A DNA stretch of 64,000 nt, taken from contig NW_022145597.1 of NCBI RefSeq assembly GCF_000002235.5, positions 310,001 through 374,000 of the forward strand. The letters run 5' to 3'. The translations under genes were made by a program, and so were the position numbers. The DNA comes from Strongylocentrotus purpuratus. Taxonomy: Eukaryota; Echinodermata; Echinoidea; Camarodonta; Strongylocentrotidae. The notes below the pieces were generated by a model. The model made no database searches. It saw only the letters and a list, made by a program, of their open reading frames with translations, and was not told the DNA's origin. Of the stretch, positions 38,501-44,500 are shown piece after piece (the stretch's first letter is position 1; every line of letters begins with the position of its first letter).

Positions 38501-41500
38501 CGGCTGAGCAACTGTCGTTCGAGGAGCATTTGTCACCGGAGCATTTATCGCTTCATGCGGAGCAATTGTCGGCGGAGCAAATGTCGGCGGAGCAATTGTC
38601 GTTCGAGGAGCATTTGTCACCGGAGCGTTTATCGCTTCATGCGGAGCAATTGGCGGTGGAGCAATTGTCGGCGGAGCAATTGTCGGCGGAACATCTGTCG
38701 GCGGAGCAATTGTCGGCGGAGCAATTGTCGGCGGAGCAACTGTCGGTGGAGCAAGTGTCGGCGGAGCATTTGACGTCGGAGCAAATGTCGCGGAACAAAT
38801 TTCGCGGAGCAATTGTCGCGTTTTGCGGAGTAAATGTCGGCGGAGCATGTGCCATGGAACCGCCAAATGTCAAAGCATTTAATTTAACCATTTTCAAGTT
38901 ATCTTGCTAACAAAAAAGTGGGTCGAAATAAGAAAAATAAATAATGAATAATAAAGGCGATTTTAACAAAATTATAAGGATGTCTGTATTAAATACGGCC
39001 CACCTGAAAAAATACAGAACAAAAAAATAAAAGAAAAAATAAACAACTATTCAAGGTATGAGAAAAAATGATCAGAGCACAGGCGCAGGATGTATACAGG
39101 TCCTCAAATTATAGCACGGACCTGCATGAACGCGCAGTTCCTAAAAGCAAACACAACAGCTACGCAACATAGAGCCAGACCCCACGAATGAACATAATGT
39201 ACAACCACTACATATTTACTTAAAAACGCATAATTAACAATACAATCAACTCATCTACAGAAGGAGCATGCCTCAGGTACAAAACAATAAAAACCATAAA
39301 GACCTATATCACTCCAGAACGTTATGACCAAGGCACAACCCCCTACAACATCTCAGAAATTGAAAACAAAAACCTTTCAAATTTTAATAATGAAATGAAG
39401 GTTTAAACTTCAAGAAATAATGGACTGGAAAGCATCTTCAAAAGAAAAACAAAGAACTTTGAACATTATACTGCGAATGTATAATGATAAATATAAATAT
39501 CTGTCAAGTTTGTTGGAAGGTATGATCCTAAGTAAAAGACAAAAGCAATAATAGAGATAGATAACAAGTTATCACCCTTGAGTCTTACAATTTGAATCAT
39601 CAAACTTCAAGAAACAATCTGTAGTTTTCCTGTATTCTGAACTCTATAGGCCAACTTGGCTGGATACAAGAAGAATGGTTTACGACCTTCGGATTTCAGT
39701 CGTTTGAAATCTTCCATCTTGTTCTTCCTCAATTGCTGTATCCGCTTACTAAAGTCCTCCGCTACAAACAGCTTCTTTCCTTTGTACTCTTTCTCTTTGA
39801 ACTTCTTCATGCATGCAACCCGAACCTTTTCCCTCTGAAGAAATGACCCAAAACATACGTGTATCATTCTGGGCTTTGGTCGGACATTACCATTCTGCTT
39901 CTGCGATGGGGACGGGGGTACGGTCGGTAATGGAGCTGTGGGAGTGCGATGGCATCTCTCCATGGAGTATTCTGCAGCAGATAGCCCCACAAAGGTTTGA
40001 AGAACATCATTCATGTCATCAAGGCATACTTCTCGCTGACCAGACACAGCTACTTCAGGAATACCATGAAACACCAAATTCATCCTCCTGGAACGATTTT
40101 CAATGTCATCGAGAGAGAGAGAGACATTATCTTCCTTCAACTTTTTGACTTGTGACTTTAAGTCCTCAACATCAATCTCACACGCAGTGATTTTCTCACC
40201 ATGTTCCTTCACAGTGGATGAAAGAACTTCAAGCCTTTTAGCATAGATGACATCTAAGCGCTGCTCGAGTCGGACTTCAAAACCCGAGAAGAATTTCGTG
40301 AACCAGACAGGGGGGCCGACTCTGCGGCGTTCATCACAAGCGAGTCGTCTCGCACCCTGTGTGGGGGGTCACCGTGCACGTGTTGAATTTCACTGCTCAC
40401 CGTTTCAGGCTTCTTTTGTTGAGACTTCGCCGATATCTCAGGAGAAAGGAGGTGCTTTTCAGCCATGATTTTAAGTCCAAAATCATCTATAACCTTCAAT
40501 TATACTGTTGATTAAGTGTTTATATCAAACTGCGGAATATAACATCGTAGAATTTGGCCACAAAAGCGGAGCTCAAAACAAGAGCAACATGCTGCTATGC
40601 CTGCTATGGAACGCCCCCCTCCGTCAACCAAACTTCGCTTGCGATGTTTTCTTTAACGTTAAAACGTTATCCCCTGCACATCACATTGATAGGTTCTATA
40701 GGAGACAATCTAAACAATTTTCTTGTAGCCACTTGTTAAGAACATTCATCAATCTGATGATGATAATTTAGGCAAAAAGAATATCATTTGGTTGTCCTCG
40801 ATTGCTTTTCTGGAGTAGGGGTGGGCGGGCAGATTTGTTTTCTTTTCTTTTAATTTAATTTTTTGGGGGGTCTTTTTTCTTTCTTCTGCCCCCCCCCCCC
40901 TTCCCCCCCCCCCCCCCCCCCCCCCCATTTTTTTGATTTTTTGTTTTTGTTTAAATAAATATTTTTCCATAAAAAACAAAAAATCATTGGGATGTCAAGC
41001 ACTTAAACAAACGAAGTCATTGAAATACTTTAACACAGAAGGTATTTTTGGCTTTGAAAAACAGCACCTTTTAATTCCCCACTGTACTACTTTTAGCTAC
41101 TTCCGCCCTCTATATAGCAAACAATGCCTAATCGGTGACCATTGGTCCCCCATGATCCTCTTTATTTTATGTTAACTGAGAGCTGATTTGATGAGATAAC
41201 CACCTGTTCAGTGACCTTGCAGGGTGCTCTAATCCCTCCTGTAAACTAGTACAGATGGGCATTAAATGAGTTAAAGAATGCTCAGAACCTGATTTTAATG
41301 AACGGGATTTTGACATAGAAAAACAAATGGCAAGTTTAATACAGAAGTGCGTACTGAAAAGACCAAACTGGCAATGGGACGGATTTCGATTCTTGCAAAA
41401 TGCATAAAATGGTATGTTTGGGCGATTGAGATTGCTCCCCGAAAAAAGGGGGATTTTTTTTAAAATTGAATTAAAAAAAAAAAACAACAACAACAACGAG

Positions 41501-44500
41501 CGGCCCGACAATGACGAGCGGGCGGTCGAGGACAACCAAATGATTTTTTTTTTGTTTGGCCTTTACATTGACTGCTTCTTGTAGCGCCTTATTGTGTAGC
41601 GTCTGTAGCGCCAATGTTGGGCGCTAATAGCGCTCGCTCTAAAATGTCTCACAAAATTATAATGTCGTTCATTATTTTTTTCCCTCTCTCTCTCCATAGA
41701 AACATTGTGAATGTCAAACTGGCAAATCTCGAGCCAGATACCTTCAAAGGGATTACATCTCTCAAATTATTGTAAGTTACGACTTCTTCATTAAATAAAT
41801 TGACATATATAACTGTGTCTGACGTTTCTACTAACCTCTGGTTAGTCAACAAACTTTTAAGACATTTATTTTGAGAAAAAATTTGTCTAGTTTAAGAAGT
41901 TTTGTTTGTCTTAGCCGTACTCTATACACGTTAAGCACTTCGTCTTAGCTAAGACGACAGATAAGACAAAATTCTATTGTGATGACGTCATTTTGTAAAG
42001 TCAAATTGGTCGAGTCGAGCGATTCAACTGCAGCTCATTTGGCCTATGCAATTTGTTTGTTAGAAATTTAAAAAAAGTGCACAGGACGAAAATTATACAC
42101 GCACGTATGATGAGGGGGTGTCCGGACAATTACACTTCTCTTTTGCCTTTCAGTGTAATGAAAAATCTATATCAAATAGTATCAACCGGCATGAACATTT
42201 TTCCTTTATAATACTGTCCAACAAAAGTCACTGAATATTTATGGAATATTGCTTGTAAACTTCTTCAAATTGCTGTTTTTAAATCAACTGTCCGGATACA
42301 CAACCTGTACGGACACACAACTGACAGCAATGATGTTCACAAAATTGTTTTGGGATTTGCCGACTGATACTAAAGCAGGCTAGGCAAGACTTCCCGATCT
42401 AACAAGTTCTATTCAACATCTACCTCAGGCATTTTCTATTTTTCTGTCAAACAACTTTAAAAATCCCCCAGAGCACCGTCTTTATGCCGCGGCTAGCCTG
42501 GGGTCTTTGACATTAGCCGTCGCTAGCCGGTTAGCGCTACCATGGCTGATACCGTTTACATGCAGTTACTGCTAGCCTAGTCCTATACCTTATCAAACAG
42601 TTACATTTAACAAACAAATGTTGCCTCATCTCACATCATACCGACGACACATCATTCCCCGTCTCTATACTTTAATCCAAGGATCATGAGATAATGCATC
42701 GTTTACAAGTAATGCTTTGGCTACGCCTATGGTATTCATACATGTTGGTGGATCTTTTACCTTTTACATACAAATAGCAAAATACCATATTCATACAATA
42801 TACAGTGCGTCCCGGAAAAAACGAAATCGAGAATTATCGATGTTTTATCATAACTTGATAATTTGATGCAACTCATATGATGCATATTTCACACATGAGT
42901 GATTAAAAACAGTTTGAAGAGAGGAAACATAAAAGTCATTTGGCCGACGGTATCTGAATTTCAAAGAGAAAATCACATTCTAGATTCTAAAAAAGTTCAA
43001 TTTCTGCCCTTTCATATGACACCTCAATAAGGAAAATTGAGCCAGGAATAACAAAGTTCTGTTTGTTTAAAGTTGTGCTTGCATTTCCATAATTTAATTA
43101 AAAGAGGTTCTTTTTCACTGCACTGTTAAAAAGTTGGGCAGATGTTACTGGGTAAATCGAAGTTGGGCAAATTTTGTCCGATAATTGGGTTATTTTCTCC
43201 CAACCATTTACTATATGAAGTTACCTCATGAAAGGTAAAAAATAGGTTGGGTAGGTGTCACTTGGCAAATCGATGTTGGGCAAATGTCGTCCAACAATTG
43301 GGTTGTTTCCTACCAACCATGTAGTACCGATGAAATAATTGGGTAATGTTATTGGGCAAATTAGGATTGGGCCAAGTTTGTCCAACAATTGGGTTATTTC
43401 CTACCAACCATGTAGTAACCGATGAAATAATTGGGTAATATTATTGGGCAAATTAGATTTGGGCCATTTTTGTCCAACATTTAGGTTATTTTCTCCCAAC
43501 CATTTACTACATGTATTTACCCAATTACATGTTCATTATAAGTTGGGCAGATGTAACTGGGCAAATGTAAGTCGGGCAACATTATTATGCAACAATAGGG
43601 TTATATATATTAGAGGTGTCGTGGTCGAGTGGATAACTATTTTATCCAACTTATTTGCCCAACTAGTGTCTAATATATGCTACACGTTATGGTGAGAATT
43701 GGGTACAATTTTGTTGGTCAAAAGTTGGGTATTTTCTTTTCATCCAACACTAGGTAAATCATGGAAAATCTTTAATTTACCCAATAGTTGGTTGGACACT
43801 TAATCGCCCTCATGTTCGGTAAAAATTGGGCAATTTTTTGCTCAATATTTTTAGAGTGTGGGTGACTGCCGTAGCAACAAACAGAGTTAATAAAAGGCTT
43901 AACTCCGTTTCGTTGACGATCAGCCATGCCTCAAGTCTGTCGTCTTTTTTGTGCATGGCTGATCGTCAACGAAACGGAGTTAAGTCGGTTTGGAGTCGGT
44001 CTTGGATCGGGTTGATGGTGTGACGAAGGTATGAGTTTAAGACTAGTTCAGTAATTAGAGACCAGATAACTTTTGCTTCATAAAGGATTCTGCATTTTCT
44101 TTTCAAAGAATACTTACTCAATTCCCATTCATGATGTATTAAGTGATTGTGCTATTGTCATAGTTAGTAAAGCTGGACTCAGTCTAATTAGAAGAAAAAA
44201 AATTGACGGAAACTTTGATTCTTTACGTATACTATTATACACTAGCCCTTTGTTTATTGCAAATATTTATGTACATCTTTCAGGTCGACCTATGACTACA
44301 GGCTTTGCTGTTTGTTCGACGAGACGGATCTGTGCAACATTGCTTCCTCGAACTTCCTGGACAACTGCTCCCGTCTCATGCCAAACACAATCTTAAGGAT
44401 AGCCATGTGGGTCATAGGGTGGGGCGCCCTCATCGGCAATACCATAGTTCTTGTCTTGCGGTGTCGTCCCGATCATTCAGTCAGCGCAAAGACTCAGGGA

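Noticed and set aside
33596..38855. CRISPR array
   Set aside because: The repeats are contiguous or nearly so, without unique spacers, in an animal genome.
35802..38910. 399- and 994-codon frames in the 15-bp array as a repetitive protein gene
   Set aside because: The repeat unit is a multiple of three without stops, so several frames on both strands are open; the longest frame changes repeat type where a spacer shifts phase.
44073..44396. Overlapping + strand frame at the start of the membrane exon
   Set aside because: It crosses the intron-exon boundary in a frame different from the one set by the LRR exons.
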